A stretch of DNA of 64,000 nucleotides, from the NCBI GenBank assembly GCA_963801105.1, contig CAWDDH010000003.1, positions 1,674,001 to 1,738,000 on the forward strand, written 5' to 3'. This stretch comes from JAENVU01 sp963801105. GTDB lineage: Bacteria; Actinomycetota; Acidimicrobiia; IMCC26256; JAENVU01. Position 1 is the first letter of the stretch; every line of letters begins with the position of its first letter. The position numbers and the translations under genes are program-made. The notes beneath the pieces were generated by a model. It was not told the origin of the DNA, did not search any database, and saw only the letters and a list, made by a program, of their open reading frames with translations. Shown one piece after another: positions 9,199 to 19,051 of this stretch.

Positions 9199-9852
9199 TC
9201 AGGCGCTCATCATCGCGACGGGCACGGAGATGTCGAGCTGCTCGTGCCGCAGCGTCGCGATCCGACGGCCCGGTTGCACGGCGTCCTTGATCCGGCCGAG
9301 GCCGTCCCCGAGCCGCGCGGCCGTCGCGTCGAGGTCGCCGACGGTGAAGGCCAGCCCGTAGAAGTGCGCGCCGCGCTCGTCGCCTTCGCGCGGTTCGTCG
9401 GGTCCGATGAGCTCGATGATGGTCTCGCCGCCGCGGAAGAAGACCTGACGGAACGCGGGGCCGTACTGGTCGGTGTGGCGAACCCGGCGGACCTCCAGGC
9501 CGCGTGCCTCGAACGCCGGGACGGTGCGCTCCAGGTTCGGGGTCACGACCACGACGTGGTCGAGGATCGTCACGCCGTTCGGGTGCGCGCCCGGGACGGC
9601 GGTGCCGAGCGGCGCCACCTCGGTCGCGAGCCCGTCGATCGGTCCGGCCTCGTCCAGGCCGTTCCAGGCCCACGCGCGGATCCCCGACGAGTCCTGGTCA
9701 CGGCCGACGAGGCGGAGCGCGATGGACCCCACCTGGGCGATGCCGTCGTCGACGGTGAATCCGCCACGTACCCATGCCGCGGGGTCGTCGGCGACGGTGA
9801 TGGCGACCACACGAGGGGGGTCGACCGTCCCGGCACCCTTCCGGCGTGTCAC
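9199..9852 (-). CDS. VOC-family (glyoxalase-like) protein
   Basis: A 217-residue protein with a vicinal-oxygen-chelate fold: LDHVVVVTPNLERTVPAFEARGLEVRRVR starts a beta-alpha-beta module, and FRGGETIIELIGP carries a likely metal-site Glu. The substrate cannot be inferred. It starts at GTG 9852, and that GTG overlaps the TGA of the upstream LLM oxidoreductase gene (GTGA), so the two are translationally coupled and probably act together. Confidence 0.85.
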   Translation of the reverse strand: MTRRKGAGTVDPPRVVAITVADDPAAWVRGGFTVDDGIAQVGSIALRLVGRDQDSSGIRAWAWNGLDEAGPIDGLATEVAPLGTAVPGAHPNGVTILDHVVVVTPNLERTVPAFEARGLEVRRVRHTDQYGPAFRQVFFRGGETIIELIGPDEPREGDERGAHFYGLAFTVGDLDATAARLGDGLGRIKDAVQPGRRIATLRHEQLDISVPVAMMSA

Positions 9853-10685
9853 GGGAGCAGACCCTGGTACCGGTCGAGCACCGGGAGCACGTCGTCGCGC
9901 GTGCCGCCGGGGATCCGCAGCACGATCTCGCGGATGCCGAGCGACGCGTAGTAGTCGATCTTGCCCGGATCCGGGATCGTCCCGAACGGCACGATGCGCA
10001 GGGAGTCGACGTCACGGTCATGCTCGTCGCACGCCCGGCGCAGGTCGGTGAGCGCGGCGCGGATCCCGGCGCCGCCGATGGGGATCCAACCGTCGGCGTA
10101 CTCGGCCACCTGTGCGAAGAGCTTCGGGCCGGGGGCGCCGCCGATGAGCACCGGCGGACCCTCCGGAGTCGTCGGCTTCGGCCAGGACCAGCTGGGGGAG
10201 AGGTCGACGAACCTCCCGTGGAACTCGGCGACGTCATCCCGCCAGAGCGCACGCATGGCGAGCACGTGCTCGCGGGCGACGGCGCGCCGGTCGGCCATGG
10301 CCACACCGTGGTGCTCGATCTCGTCGGCGTTCCATCCGAATCCGATGCCGAACACGAAGCGACCGCCGGCGACGCGGTCGAGTGTCGCGATCGTCTTGGC
10401 CGTGACGATGGGATCACGCTGGGCCACGACACAGATACCCGTGCCGAGCAGGATCCGTTCGGTCACGGACGCGGCCGCCGCGAGCGAGATGAACGGGTCC
10501 AGGGTGCGCTTGTACTCCTCGGCGAGCTCGTCTCCACCCGTGGGCGGCGGAGTCCGGCGGGACGTCGGGATGTGGGTGTGCTCGGGTAGGTAGAGCGAAT
10601 GGAACCCACGCACCTCGGCCTCGCGGGCGAGTTCCGCCGGATCCATCGTCTGGTCGGTCGCGAACATCGTGATGCCGAAGTGCAC
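9849..10685 (-). CDS. LLM-class flavin/F420-dependent oxidoreductase
   Basis: A 278-residue bacterial-luciferase-like TIM-barrel enzyme starting at GTG 10685 (VHFGITMFATDQT). Typical segments are LGTGICVVAQRDPIVTAKTIATLD, GRFVFGIGFGWNADEIEHHG and PPVLIGGAPGPKL. Actinobacterial members of this TIGR03619-like group usually bind F420 (family knowledge); the cofactor is not proved here. The gene is divergent from the beta-galactosidase gene only 24 bases away, and it is coupled to the downstream VOC gene. Confidence 0.9.
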   Translation of the reverse strand: MHFGITMFATDQTMDPAELAREAEVRGFHSLYLPEHTHIPTSRRTPPPTGGDELAEEYKRTLDPFISLAAAASVTERILLGTGICVVAQRDPIVTAKTIATLDRVAGGRFVFGIGFGWNADEIEHHGVAMADRRAVAREHVLAMRALWRDDVAEFHGRFVDLSPSWSWPKPTTPEGPPVLIGGAPGPKLFAQVAEYADGWIPIGGAGIRAALTDLRRACDEHDRDVDSLRIVPFGTIPDPGKIDYYASLGIREIVLRIPGGTRDDVLPVLDRYQGLLP

Positions 10686-10709
10686 GCCGGCACCGTACTG
10701 TCTCGACCT

Positions 10710-13700
10710 GTGCCGACCCGCCGTCCTCTCACCGATCCGCTCGTCCGGCTGCGCGCCTGGACCCGCCCCGAGATCACCCACGTCGGCCGGCTTCCGATGC
10801 GGAGCCCGCTGGTCCCCGCGCCGGACGCCGACGTCGCGCGGCGCGAGGGCACGAATCCCTGGGTGCGCAGCCTCGACGGGACGTGGCGGTTCCTGCTCGT
10901 CGATCGCCCGGAGAACGCGCCGGCCGCCTTCATGGACCCCGACACCGGGACCGAGCGATGGGCCGAGGTCACCGTTCCCGGGCTCTGGACCATGCAGGGC
11001 TTCGACCGGCCGATCTACACGAACGTGCAGATGCCCTTCAAGGGCGTCCCGCCCGACGTCCCGGAGGAGAACCCGACCGGCCTCTACCGGAGGACCTTCT
11101 CGGTCCCGCGCGCGTGGTCGAAGCGGCGGGTGCTGCTCCACGTCGGCGCGGCCGACAGCGTGCTGCACGTGTGGGTCAACGGCCAGCCGGTCGGGATCAG
11201 CAAGGACTCACGGCTCGAGGCCGCGTTCGACGTGACCGACGCGGTCATCGTCGGGCGCAACACGCTGGCGCTGATGGTCGTGCGCTGGTCGGACGCGAGC
11301 TACGTCGAGGACCAGGACCAGTGGTGGCACGCGGGGATCGGTCGCAGCGTGCGCCTCACGTCGACCGACCACGTGTGGATCGAGGACGTGCACGCGCGCC
11401 CGTCCTGGGATCCCCGTCGCGGCGTCGGGTCGTTGCACGTCCGGACCGAGATCGGGTTCGCGGGCCGGCCCGAGCGCGGCTGCACCGTGCGGGCGCAGCT
11501 CGAGACGATCCGCGGCCGCAAGATCGGCAAGCCGCTCGCGGGGGTCGTGCCCACGGACCGGCGCGCGTACCTCTTCTCGGGACACGTCGTGGAGGTGGAG
11601 TCGGGGGACCTCGAGGTCGAGCCCTGGTCGTCCGAGCTGCCGTCCCGGTACCGGCTCGTCGTCACGCTCCACGACGCGGACGGCGTGGAGCGCGAGGTCA
11701 CTGCCTGCACCGTGGGCTTCCGGTCGATCGAGATCCGCGACCGGGAGCTGCTGATCAACGACCGTCCCGTCTTGATCCGGGGCATCAACCGTCACGACTT
11801 CGATCCCGACACCGGCCGGGTCGTGACCGTCGAGCAGATGCGCGCCGACCTCGTGACGATCAAGCAACACGGGTTCAACGCGGTCCGGACGTCGCACGCT
11901 CCGAACGATCCCGCCTTCTACGACCTCTGCGACGAGCTCGGCCTCTACGTGGTCGACGAGACGAACTTCGAGAGCCATGCGTTCATCCTCTCGCTGTGCC
12001 ACGACCCGCGGTACGGCGCGGCGCTGCTCGACCGCGGCCGGCGGATGGTCACGCGCGACAAGAACCACCCGTCCATCATCCTGTGGTCGTTGGGGAACGA
12101 GTCGGGGTACGGCGCGCACCACGAGGCGCTCGCAGGCTGGATCCGGGCCTATGACCCCACCCGCCCGCTCCACTACGAGGGGGCGATCATGTGGGACTGG
12201 GGTCGCGCGCAGACGGCGACCGACGTGCTCTGCCCCATGTACCCGGAGATCGCGGAGATCGTCGACTGGGCGACGAAGCGTCGGAGCGAGCTGCCGCTGA
12301 TCATGTGCGAGTACTCGCACGCGATGGGCAACAGCAACGGCTGCCTCGCCGAGTACTGGGAGGCGATCGAGTCCACGCCCGGGCTCCAGGGTGGCTTCGT
12401 CTGGGAGTTCTGGGACCACGGCCTGCGCCAGGGGCTCCCCGACGGCACGACGCGGTACGCGTACGGCGGGGACTTCGGCGACGCGCCGAACGACGTGAAC
12501 TTCTGTTGCGACGGCATGGTCTGGCCCGACCGCACCCCCAAGCCCGCGATGGCCGAGCACCGCGAGCTGAGCTCACCCGTCGGCGTGGAGATCGTCGGGC
12601 GGCGCATCCGCCTCACGAACCGGCAGGACTTCCGGGATCTCACGTGGCTGCGCGCCCGGTTCGAGGTCTCCGTCGACGGCGTGGTCAAGGCGCGCGGGGC
12701 CCTGCCACTCCCCGCCATCGGGCCCGGATGGTCGGCGACGGTAGGGCTTCCCGAGGCGCTGCCCGAGATCGGCCCCGACGAGGAGGCCGTGCTCACGGTG
12801 CGGTTCACGACGGCCGCCGCGCAGGCCTGGGCGCCGCGCGGCTCCGAGGTTGCGTGCGCGCAGGCGGTCCTGCCCGCGTCCCGCCGTGGGCGCGTCCGTG
12901 CGGGAGCAGCCGACACCCGGCTCACCCGCGAGGAGTCGATCGCGACCACCAGCGACGAGCAGCGTGACGGGTTGTCCGAGAGCGCCGACGGCAAGCTCCG
13001 ACTCGACCTCCGGGACGCGTGCACGCCGAGCGGGCCGAGGCTCGTGCTCTGGCGGGCACCCACCGACAACGACGGGCTGAAGCTCGCCGACCTGCAGGAC
13101 CTGAAGCCGCTCGGTCGCTGGCGCGCGGCGGGGCTCGACGCCCTCGAGGTGCGTCTGGCCGGATCGGGGGGGCGGTCGCGCCGGACCGACGGCGAGATGG
13201 TGCTCGACCGCGAGCTGCGCGGGACCGACCCCGATCTCGTCATCACCCAGCGCGAGCGCTGGATGATTCGTGAGGACGGCGCGGTGCTCGTGACCGAGGA
13301 CGTCAGGATTCCGAACGGGATCGACGACCTGCCGCGCATCGGGCTGCGCTGGGACCTCCCCGTCGAGCTCGACCGGGTGACCTGGTACGGCCGGGGACCG
13401 ATCGAGTCCTATCCCGACCGCTGGCACGGCGCGCGGCTCGGGCGGTTCAACCAGAGCGTGCTCGAGCAGTACGTGCCCTACGTGATGCCTCAGGAGCACG
13501 GCGGCCACTTCGAGACCCGCTGGGGCGTCGTGCACGACGCCGCCGGTCGCGGCCTGCTCGTGACCGGCACCGCCCCGTTCCAGTGGAACGTGAGCCGGTT
13601 CTCACCGGAGCAGCTCACCGCGGCCACCCACGCGGAGGAGTTGGCGCCCGAGCCGCACGTGACGATGCACCTCGACCACCGCCATCGTGGGCTCGGCACG

Positions 13701-13850
13701 CTGTCGTGTGGTCCCGACACCCTGCCGCAGTACCGGATCGGGGCCGGTCGGTACCGGTTCGCCTGGGCCGCGTGCCCGGTCCACCTCCGCCACGACGACC
13801 CGGTGGCGGTGGCCCGGGCGCTCCGGGCCGCGCTCGGGCCCGGTGCCTGA
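10710..13850 (+). CDS. lacZ: Beta-galactosidase, glycoside hydrolase family 2 (LacZ-type)
   Basis: A full-length GH2 enzyme of 1046 residues, close to E. coli LacZ in length. The N-terminal jelly-roll has the usual WTMQGFDRPIYTNVQMPF sequence. In the TIM barrel the acid/base is Glu464 (SLGNESGYGAHHEAL) and the nucleophile Glu534 (IMCEYSHAMGNS), followed by LQGGFVWEFWDHGL. The C-terminal beta-galactosidase small-chain domain is present (YGRGPIESYPDR). It hydrolyses terminal beta-galactosides, in the cytosol since no signal peptide is seen. TACTGT at 10696-10701 lies eight bases before GTG 10710, favouring that start and a leaderless mRNA. No permease or sugar regulator is adjacent. Confidence 0.95.
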   Translation: MPTRRPLTDPLVRLRAWTRPEITHVGRLPMRSPLVPAPDADVARREGTNPWVRSLDGTWRFLLVDRPENAPAAFMDPDTGTERWAEVTVPGLWTMQGFDRPIYTNVQMPFKGVPPDVPEENPTGLYRRTFSVPRAWSKRRVLLHVGAADSVLHVWVNGQPVGISKDSRLEAAFDVTDAVIVGRNTLALMVVRWSDASYVEDQDQWWHAGIGRSVRLTSTDHVWIEDVHARPSWDPRRGVGSLHVRTEIGFAGRPERGCTVRAQLETIRGRKIGKPLAGVVPTDRRAYLFSGHVVEVESGDLEVEPWSSELPSRYRLVVTLHDADGVEREVTACTVGFRSIEIRDRELLINDRPVLIRGINRHDFDPDTGRVVTVEQMRADLVTIKQHGFNAVRTSHAPNDPAFYDLCDELGLYVVDETNFESHAFILSLCHDPRYGAALLDRGRRMVTRDKNHPSIILWSLGNESGYGAHHEALAGWIRAYDPTRPLHYEGAIMWDWGRAQTATDVLCPMYPEIAEIVDWATKRRSELPLIMCEYSHAMGNSNGCLAEYWEAIESTPGLQGGFVWEFWDHGLRQGLPDGTTRYAYGGDFGDAPNDVNFCCDGMVWPDRTPKPAMAEHRELSSPVGVEIVGRRIRLTNRQDFRDLTWLRARFEVSVDGVVKARGALPLPAIGPGWSATVGLPEALPEIGPDEEAVLTVRFTTAAAQAWAPRGSEVACAQAVLPASRRGRVRAGAADTRLTREESIATTSDEQRDGLSESADGKLRLDLRDACTPSGPRLVLWRAPTDNDGLKLADLQDLKPLGRWRAAGLDALEVRLAGSGGRSRRTDGEMVLDRELRGTDPDLVITQRERWMIREDGAVLVTEDVRIPNGIDDLPRIGLRWDLPVELDRVTWYGRGPIESYPDRWHGARLGRFNQSVLEQYVPYVMPQEHGGHFETRWGVVHDAAGRGLLVTGTAPFQWNVSRFSPEQLTAATHAEELAPEPHVTMHLDHRHRGLGTLSCGPDTLPQYRIGAGRYRFAWAACPVHLRHDDPVAVARALRAALGPGA

Positions 13851-13891
13851 CCGAAGGGCGGAGATTCAGGCCGCGCTACGTTGACCCGCCC

Positions 13892-14797
13892 ATGGGGATC
13901 TGTAACGACCGAGTGGTGATCGTGACCGGCGCGGGACGCGGCATCGGGCGCGGCCATGCCCTCGAGTTCGCCCGCCAGGGAGCGAAGGTCGTGGTCAATG
14001 ACCTCGGTGCGGAGCGCGACGGCACGGGCGGCTCCACCGGCCCGGCCGGTGAGGTGGTGGGGGCGATCCGGGCCATGGGTGGGGAGGCGGTCGCCAATGG
14101 CGACGACGTCGCCGACTGGCAGGGCGCGCAGCAGCTGATCCAGACCGCGATCGACGCGTTCGGCCGGCTCGACGTGCTGGTGAACAACGCCGGGTTCCTG
14201 CGGGACCGGATGGTCGTCAGCACCTCGGAGGAGGAGTGGGACGCGGTCATCCGTGTCCACCTGAAGGGACACTTCGCGCCCACCCGTTTCGCGGCGGCCT
14301 ACTGGCGCGAACAGCAGAAGAACGGTGTGGCGGTCGACGCTCGGGTGATCAACACGTCGTCGGGTGCGGGTCTCATGGGCAGCGTCGGCCAGGGTGCGTA
14401 CAGCGCCGCCAAGGCGGGGATCGCCGGGCTCACGATGGTCGAGTCGGCCGAGCTGGCGCGCTACGGCGTCACTGCCAACGCGATCGCGCCCGCGGCACGC
14501 ACGCGGATGACCGAAGCGGTGTTCGCCGACACGATGGCCGCGCCCGAGGACGACGCGTTCGACGTGATGGCGCCCGAGAACATCGCGCCCCTCGTCGTCT
14601 GGCTGGGCTCGGCCGACAGCGCCGGGGTGACCGGACGCGTCTTCGAGGTCGAGGGCGGGATCATCTCGGTGGCCGACGGCTGGCAGCACGGCCCCCGGCA
14701 GGACAAGGGTGCGCGCTGGGAGGCCGAGGAGGTCGGCCCGGCCGTCCGCCGGCTGCTCGAGCAGAGCCCCGATCCGGCGCCGGTGTACGGGTCCTGA
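13892..14797 (+). CDS. Short-chain dehydrogenase, 17-beta-HSD4 / hydroxyacyl-CoA dehydrogenase type
   Basis: A 301-residue SDR. The NAD site is TGAGRGIG (12-19). NNAG is at 98-101, and the catalytic pair is Tyr170/Lys174 in GAYSAAKAG. The sequence VVVNDLG, GGEAVANGDDVADW and IAPAARTRMTE is characteristic of the (3R)-hydroxyacyl-CoA dehydrogenase domain of peroxisomal MFE-2 and mycobacterial Hsd4-type enzymes (family knowledge). TACGTT at 13877-13882, nine bases before ATG, suggests a leaderless start. The acyl-CoA ligase gene begins two bases after its stop, so the pair is probably an operon. Confidence 0.92.
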   Translation: MGICNDRVVIVTGAGRGIGRGHALEFARQGAKVVVNDLGAERDGTGGSTGPAGEVVGAIRAMGGEAVANGDDVADWQGAQQLIQTAIDAFGRLDVLVNNAGFLRDRMVVSTSEEEWDAVIRVHLKGHFAPTRFAAAYWREQQKNGVAVDARVINTSSGAGLMGSVGQGAYSAAKAGIAGLTMVESAELARYGVTANAIAPAARTRMTEAVFADTMAAPEDDAFDVMAPENIAPLVVWLGSADSAGVTGRVFEVEGGIISVADGWQHGPRQDKGARWEAEEVGPAVRRLLEQSPDPAPVYGS

Positions 14798-14799
14798 CC

Positions 14800-16258
14800 G
14801 TGCCCGGGTACGGCGTCGCGGCGCACGCGGCCGACCGGCCGGACAAGGTGGCGCTGATCCACCACGACCGCCGGATCACCTACGCCGAGCTGGACGCCCT
14901 GGTGAACCGCGCCGCCCACGTGCTGTCCGGCCACGGCATCGGGCCGTCGGCCCGGCTCGGGATCGCGCTCGCCAACCGGCCGGAGTGGTTCGTCGCCGCG
15001 CTCGGTGCCGCGCGCCTGGGCGCGCAGATCGTCGCGGTCCCGAGTGGCGCCACCGTTGACGAGCGCGAGTACTTCTGCACCGACGGAGAGGTCGCGTTCC
15101 TGCTCGACGAGACCGGGCTTCGGCGCGTTCCTCGCCGCGCTCGACGCGGCGCCCGCGACCCGCCTCGACGATCCGGCTCCCGACTACGTGACCGTGCGGG
15201 CCTACACATCGGGCACGACGGGACGACCGAAGGCGGTGCTGCGGCCCGAGGTGCCCCCCGAGGCGTCGATCCAGGGGCTGATCACCTACTACACCGCGTA
15301 CGGACTCGACTCGCCCGACGAGGTGAACATCACCGGCTCGCCGCTGCACCACATCGCAGGGTTCAGCGGACCACACAGCGCGCTGTTGCTCGGGCACACC
15401 GCGGTGATCCTCGACCACTTCGATGCGGTCGAGTGGTTCGCGACCGTCGCCGCGGAACGCGCGACGTACTCCTGGTGTGCACCGGTCCACCTCTACCGGC
15501 TGGTGAGCGCACCGGAGGAGGTGAAGGCGGCGGCCGACGTCTCGTCCGTCAAGCGCATGCTGCATGGCTCCGCGCCGTGTCCACCGAGCCTCAAGCGCCA
15601 GGTGATCGAGCTCTTCCCGCCCGGCGCGGTGTGGGAGACCTACGGGGGCACCGAGACGATGGGTACGGTGATCACGGCCGAGGAGTGGATCGCCAAGCCG
15701 GGCAGCGTGGGACGGGCGGCACCCGGTTCCACGATCAAGATCTACGACGACGACGGGACCGAGCTCCCGCCGGGTGAGGTGGGCCTGATCTACATCGGCT
15801 CCGACTGGGGACGCGGCTTCCGCTACGCCGGCGACCCGTCGCTCACCGAGTCGGTCTACCGCGGCAACCTGGCGACACTCGGTGACCTCGGCTACCTGGA
15901 CGAGGACGGCTACCTCTTCGTCGTCGACCGCCGCAAGGACATGGTCATCAGCGGCGGCGCGAACGTCTACCCGGCCGAGGTCGAGGCGGTGCTCGTGACC
16001 CATCCCGAGGTCGCGGAGGTCGCGGTGGTCGGACTCCCCGATCCCGAGTACGGCGAGATCGTCACCGCGGTGGTGGTGCCGTCGTCACCGGAGCTCACCG
16101 CCGAGGACGTCGTCGCGCACGCCCGCGAGCACCTCGTCCGCTACAAGGCGCCGCGCCGGGTCGAGCTCGTCGCCGAGCTCCCGCGCGATCCCATGGGCAA
16201 GGTCCGCAAGCGCGACCTTCGCGACCGCTTCGGACCGAGTCCCGAATCGGGGCGGTGA
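14800..16258 (+). pseudogene. Long-chain/aryl acyl-CoA ligase (AMP-binding), one apparent frameshift
   Basis: A ligase of about 485 residues starting at GTG 14800. The P-loop motif YTSGTTGRPKAV, the motifs YGGTETMG and DLGYLDEDGYLFVVDRRKDM, and the C-terminal lysine region PMGKVRKRDL are all present. The frame breaks at 15118: removing one C turns DETGLRRV into DETGFGAFLAALDAAP, and the total length is 3n+1. Likely role: CoA activation of a fatty or alicyclic acid feeding the adjacent SDR and thiolase. It is probably intact in the organism if the extra C is an error. Confidence 0.85.
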
Positions 16259-16342
16259 GCGCAGCGCCGAGGCGCGGAGCTCACTCGCAGGAGCGGCGAG
16301 CGCCCGCGCCGTAGGTACCCTGCGGCGCAGCGAGCGCGACCA

Positions 16343-17554
16343 TCAAACCAGGCGCTCGACGATCATGGCCATGCCCTGGCCGCCGCCGACGCACATCGTC
16401 TCGAGCCCGAAGCGACCGCCGCCATCCTCGAGCCCGTTGAGCAAGGTGGTCATGATGCGCGCGCCGGTCATGCCGAACGGGTGACCGAGCGCGATCCCAC
16501 CGCCGTGCACGTTGAGCTTCTCCATCGGGATGTTCAAGTGCTCGGCCGACGGGATGACCTGCGCGGCGAACGCCTCGTTGATCTCGACCAGGTCGATGTC
16601 GTCCATCGTGAGGCCGGCCCGCTCGAGCGCCATGCGCGACGCGCCGATGGGTCCCAGCCCCATGATCTCGGGATTCAGGCCGGACACGCCGCTCGACACC
16701 ACTCGGGCGAGCGGGGTGATCCCGAGCTGGTCGGCGCGGGTGTCGCTCATCACGATCACCGCGGCGGCGCCGTCGTTCAAGGGGCAGGCGTTGCCCGCGG
16801 TCACGGAGCCGTCGGGGCGGAAGACCGGCTTGAGCTGCGCGAGCTTCTCGACGGTCGTGCCCTCACGCGGTCCGTCGTCCTTGGCGACGATCGTGCCGTC
16901 GGGGAGCGTCACCGGGATGATCTCGCGCTCGAAGAAGCCGTTGTGCTGGGACTCGACGGCGCGCTGTTGTGACCGCGCCGCGAACTCGTCCATCTCCTCA
17001 CGGGTCACGCCTTCGGCCTGCACGACATTCTCCGCGGTCTGGCCCATCGCGATGTAGATGTCGGGGAGTCCCTCGCCCGGGGTCCACGTGGGCGCGCCGG
17101 CCTCCTGGCGCCGCTTCGTGCGGGCCCGTGCCTCGCTGAAGCGGTCGTTCGTGGTGCCGGGGTTGCCGTCGGAGCGGCCCTTGTCGAAGCGGCTGACGCA
17201 CTCGACCCCCGCGGCGACGAACACGTCGCCCTCACCCGACTTGATCGCGTGCGCCGCCATCCGGATGGTCTGCAGCGACGACGAGCAGTAGCGGTTCACG
17301 GTGGTGCCGGGGACGTCTTCCATCCCGGCCAGGATCGCGACGACGCGGCCGAGGTTGTAGCCCTGCTCGCCGGCGGGCTGGGCGCAGCCGATCATGAGGT
17401 CCTCGACGGTCGCCGGGTCGAGCTGAGGCAGCTTGGCCAGTGCCGCCTGCACGATCGTCGCGGCGAGGTCGTCGGGACGCAGGTCCACCATGCTGCCCTT
17501 GTTGGCGCGGCCGATCGGGCTGCGGGCGGTCGAGACGATCACGGCTTCGGGCAT
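16343..17554 (-). CDS. Acetyl-CoA acetyltransferase (thiolase), FadA3-like
   Basis: An intact 403-residue thiolase. Nucleophile Cys90 lies in VNRYCSSSLQT, the His motif is GGGIALGHPFGMTG and the second Cys is in ETMCVGGGQGMAM. It resembles mycobacterial FadA3 (from memory), including DIYIAMGQTAENV and PVTLPDGTIV. It would cleave 3-ketoacyl-CoA to acetyl-CoA and a shortened acyl-CoA. It is convergent with the acyl-CoA ligase gene, so the second lipid block is split over both strands. Confidence 0.94.
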   Translation of the reverse strand: MPEAVIVSTARSPIGRANKGSMVDLRPDDLAATIVQAALAKLPQLDPATVEDLMIGCAQPAGEQGYNLGRVVAILAGMEDVPGTTVNRYCSSSLQTIRMAAHAIKSGEGDVFVAAGVECVSRFDKGRSDGNPGTTNDRFSEARARTKRRQEAGAPTWTPGEGLPDIYIAMGQTAENVVQAEGVTREEMDEFAARSQQRAVESQHNGFFEREIIPVTLPDGTIVAKDDGPREGTTVEKLAQLKPVFRPDGSVTAGNACPLNDGAAAVIVMSDTRADQLGITPLARVVSSGVSGLNPEIMGLGPIGASRMALERAGLTMDDIDLVEINEAFAAQVIPSAEHLNIPMEKLNVHGGGIALGHPFGMTGARIMTTLLNGLEDGGGRFGLETMCVGGGQGMAMIVERLV

Positions 17555-17648
17555 CGGTTCCTCCGGGGAGATCGGGACCCGGACTGTCTAGCCGCTCCGG
17601 CCCGGGCGGCGATCCGGGACGGCTGGTCATCGGTCGCCGGAGGGCGCG

Positions 17649-18137
17649 TCAGTGCTCGCTGCGGTGGCCGTCGAGCATCTCGCGGGTGGACTCCGCGTGG
17701 CCGGCGTGGTGGGCGGTCTCCTCGATCAGGTGGAGGAGCACCCAGCGCAGGTCGATGCCGGGAAGTCCGGGGGCCAGGCAGCCCACCTCGAGGCCCGGCG
17801 CCGCGCGCACGGCGTGCTCGGTCGCCTCGGCGCGCGCGGCGTACGCGGCGACCAGCTCCGCGAGCGTCCGCTCGGGCCCGACCACGAACTCCTCCTCGCT
17901 GCGGGACACGAGGTTGCGCCCGTAGCTGCCGTCGATCCATCGCCATTCGACGTGCGTGAGGTGGTTCACGATCCCCGCGATGGCGATGAGCCTGCCGTGC
18001 GGCCGCCAGCGGGCCTGTTCCTCCGTGAGGCCCTCGGTCGTGGCGACGACGAGCTCGCGCTGGAGGCGGAGGAACCCGAGCAGCAACTCGCGCTCGTCGG
18101 CGTTCGCCGAGACGGACTGCGGGGGCGGGAAGGTCAT
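17649..18137 (-). CDS. DinB/DUF664-family protein
   Basis: A 162-residue four-helix protein. HLTHVEWRWIDG and LIEETAHHAGHAE carry the histidines that bind a metal in DinB-like and mycothiol-dependent enzymes. Many actinobacterial relatives are thiol-S-transferases or of unknown role. Start ATG 18137; the TesB gene starts 69 bases away on the other strand, so the two share a promoter region. Confidence 0.85.
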   Translation of the reverse strand: MTFPPPQSVSANADERELLLGFLRLQRELVVATTEGLTEEQARWRPHGRLIAIAGIVNHLTHVEWRWIDGSYGRNLVSRSEEEFVVGPERTLAELVAAYAARAEATEHAVRAAPGLEVGCLAPGLPGIDLRWVLLHLIEETAHHAGHAESTREMLDGHRSEH

Positions 18138-18206
18138 CCGAGCAGCGTAGAACGCGGCCGGAAACCCTGGCCCGGAGCTCGCCAGGTTCTCCCTAGGATT
18201 CCCCCG

Positions 18207-19043
18207 GTGAATGACGACCGGCAGGACGCGCCGGCACCCGTCGACGTCACGGCACTCCTGGAGGAGATGCTCGAGCTCCTGGCGGTGGTACCCGGGGACG
18301 AGGGCACGTGGGTCGGCCGGCCGGCCACATGGTGGGGCGACCTCCTCTTCGGCGGGTTCGTCGTCGCGCAGGCGATCGTCGCCGCGACGCGTGACGCGCC
18401 GCCGGCGCGCCGCCTGCACTCGTTCCACGCGTACTTCCTGCGCCCGGCGTCGAGCGGTGCGCCGATCCACTATCGGACCTCGTCGCTGCGCGAGGGCCGG
18501 ACCTTCTCCGCCCGGCGTCTCGAGGCGCGCCAACGTGACCGGGCGATCCTCGACGCCACCTACTCGCTCACGTCCGACACCGACGGCTACGTCTACGACC
18601 TGCCCGGGATCAGCGCGCCCGACCCGCGCACGCTGGTGCCCGAGCCCGGACCCGGACCGTGGATCGCCGGGAACGTGGGACCGACGCCCGAGCGCGCGGA
18701 CGGCACGCGCGAGTCGACCCACCGCATGTGGTTCCGCATCCCCGCCGACGTTCCCGAGGACGAGCACCTCCACACCGCACTGCTCGGGTTCGCCAGCGAC
18801 TGGACCGGCATCGGAGGTCGGCCGCTCCACCTCGAGGGCGACACCCAGGGGATGACGAGCCTGGATCACGCGGTGTGGTTCCACCGCGCGCCGCGTGCCG
18901 ACGAGTGGCTCTTCTACGACGTCCACTCGCTGGTCAACGCCGGTGGTCGGGGACTGCTCCGGGGCGTGATGCGCGACCAGGACGGCCGCGTCGTGGTCTC
19001 GGTCGCCCAGGAGATGCGACTGGTCCCCCTCGAGCTCGCCTGA
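18207..19043 (+). CDS. Acyl-CoA thioesterase II (TesB-type)
   Basis: A 278-residue double hot-dog thioesterase that would release free acid from acyl-CoA. WWGDLLFGGFVVAQA, LHSFHAYFLRPASSGAPIHY and GRTFSARRLEARQ in the first hot-dog, and SLDHAVWFHRAPRADEWLFYD in the second, are standard TesB features. TAGGAT at 18194-18199 sits seven bases before GTG 18207, a leaderless layout. It fits the surrounding acyl-CoA metabolism. Confidence 0.92.
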   Translation: MNDDRQDAPAPVDVTALLEEMLELLAVVPGDEGTWVGRPATWWGDLLFGGFVVAQAIVAATRDAPPARRLHSFHAYFLRPASSGAPIHYRTSSLREGRTFSARRLEARQRDRAILDATYSLTSDTDGYVYDLPGISAPDPRTLVPEPGPGPWIAGNVGPTPERADGTRESTHRMWFRIPADVPEDEHLHTALLGFASDWTGIGGRPLHLEGDTQGMTSLDHAVWFHRAPRADEWLFYDVHSLVNAGGRGLLRGVMRDQDGRVVVSVAQEMRLVPLELA

Positions 19044-19051
19044 CGCGACGG

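Noticed and set aside
11208..12560. A 450-residue frame antisense to the beta-galactosidase
   Set aside because: No recognisable domain, and it is fully inside a well-supported gene.
16259..16342. Terminator between the ligase and thiolase genes
   Set aside because: GC-rich, but no clean stem with a T-run was found.
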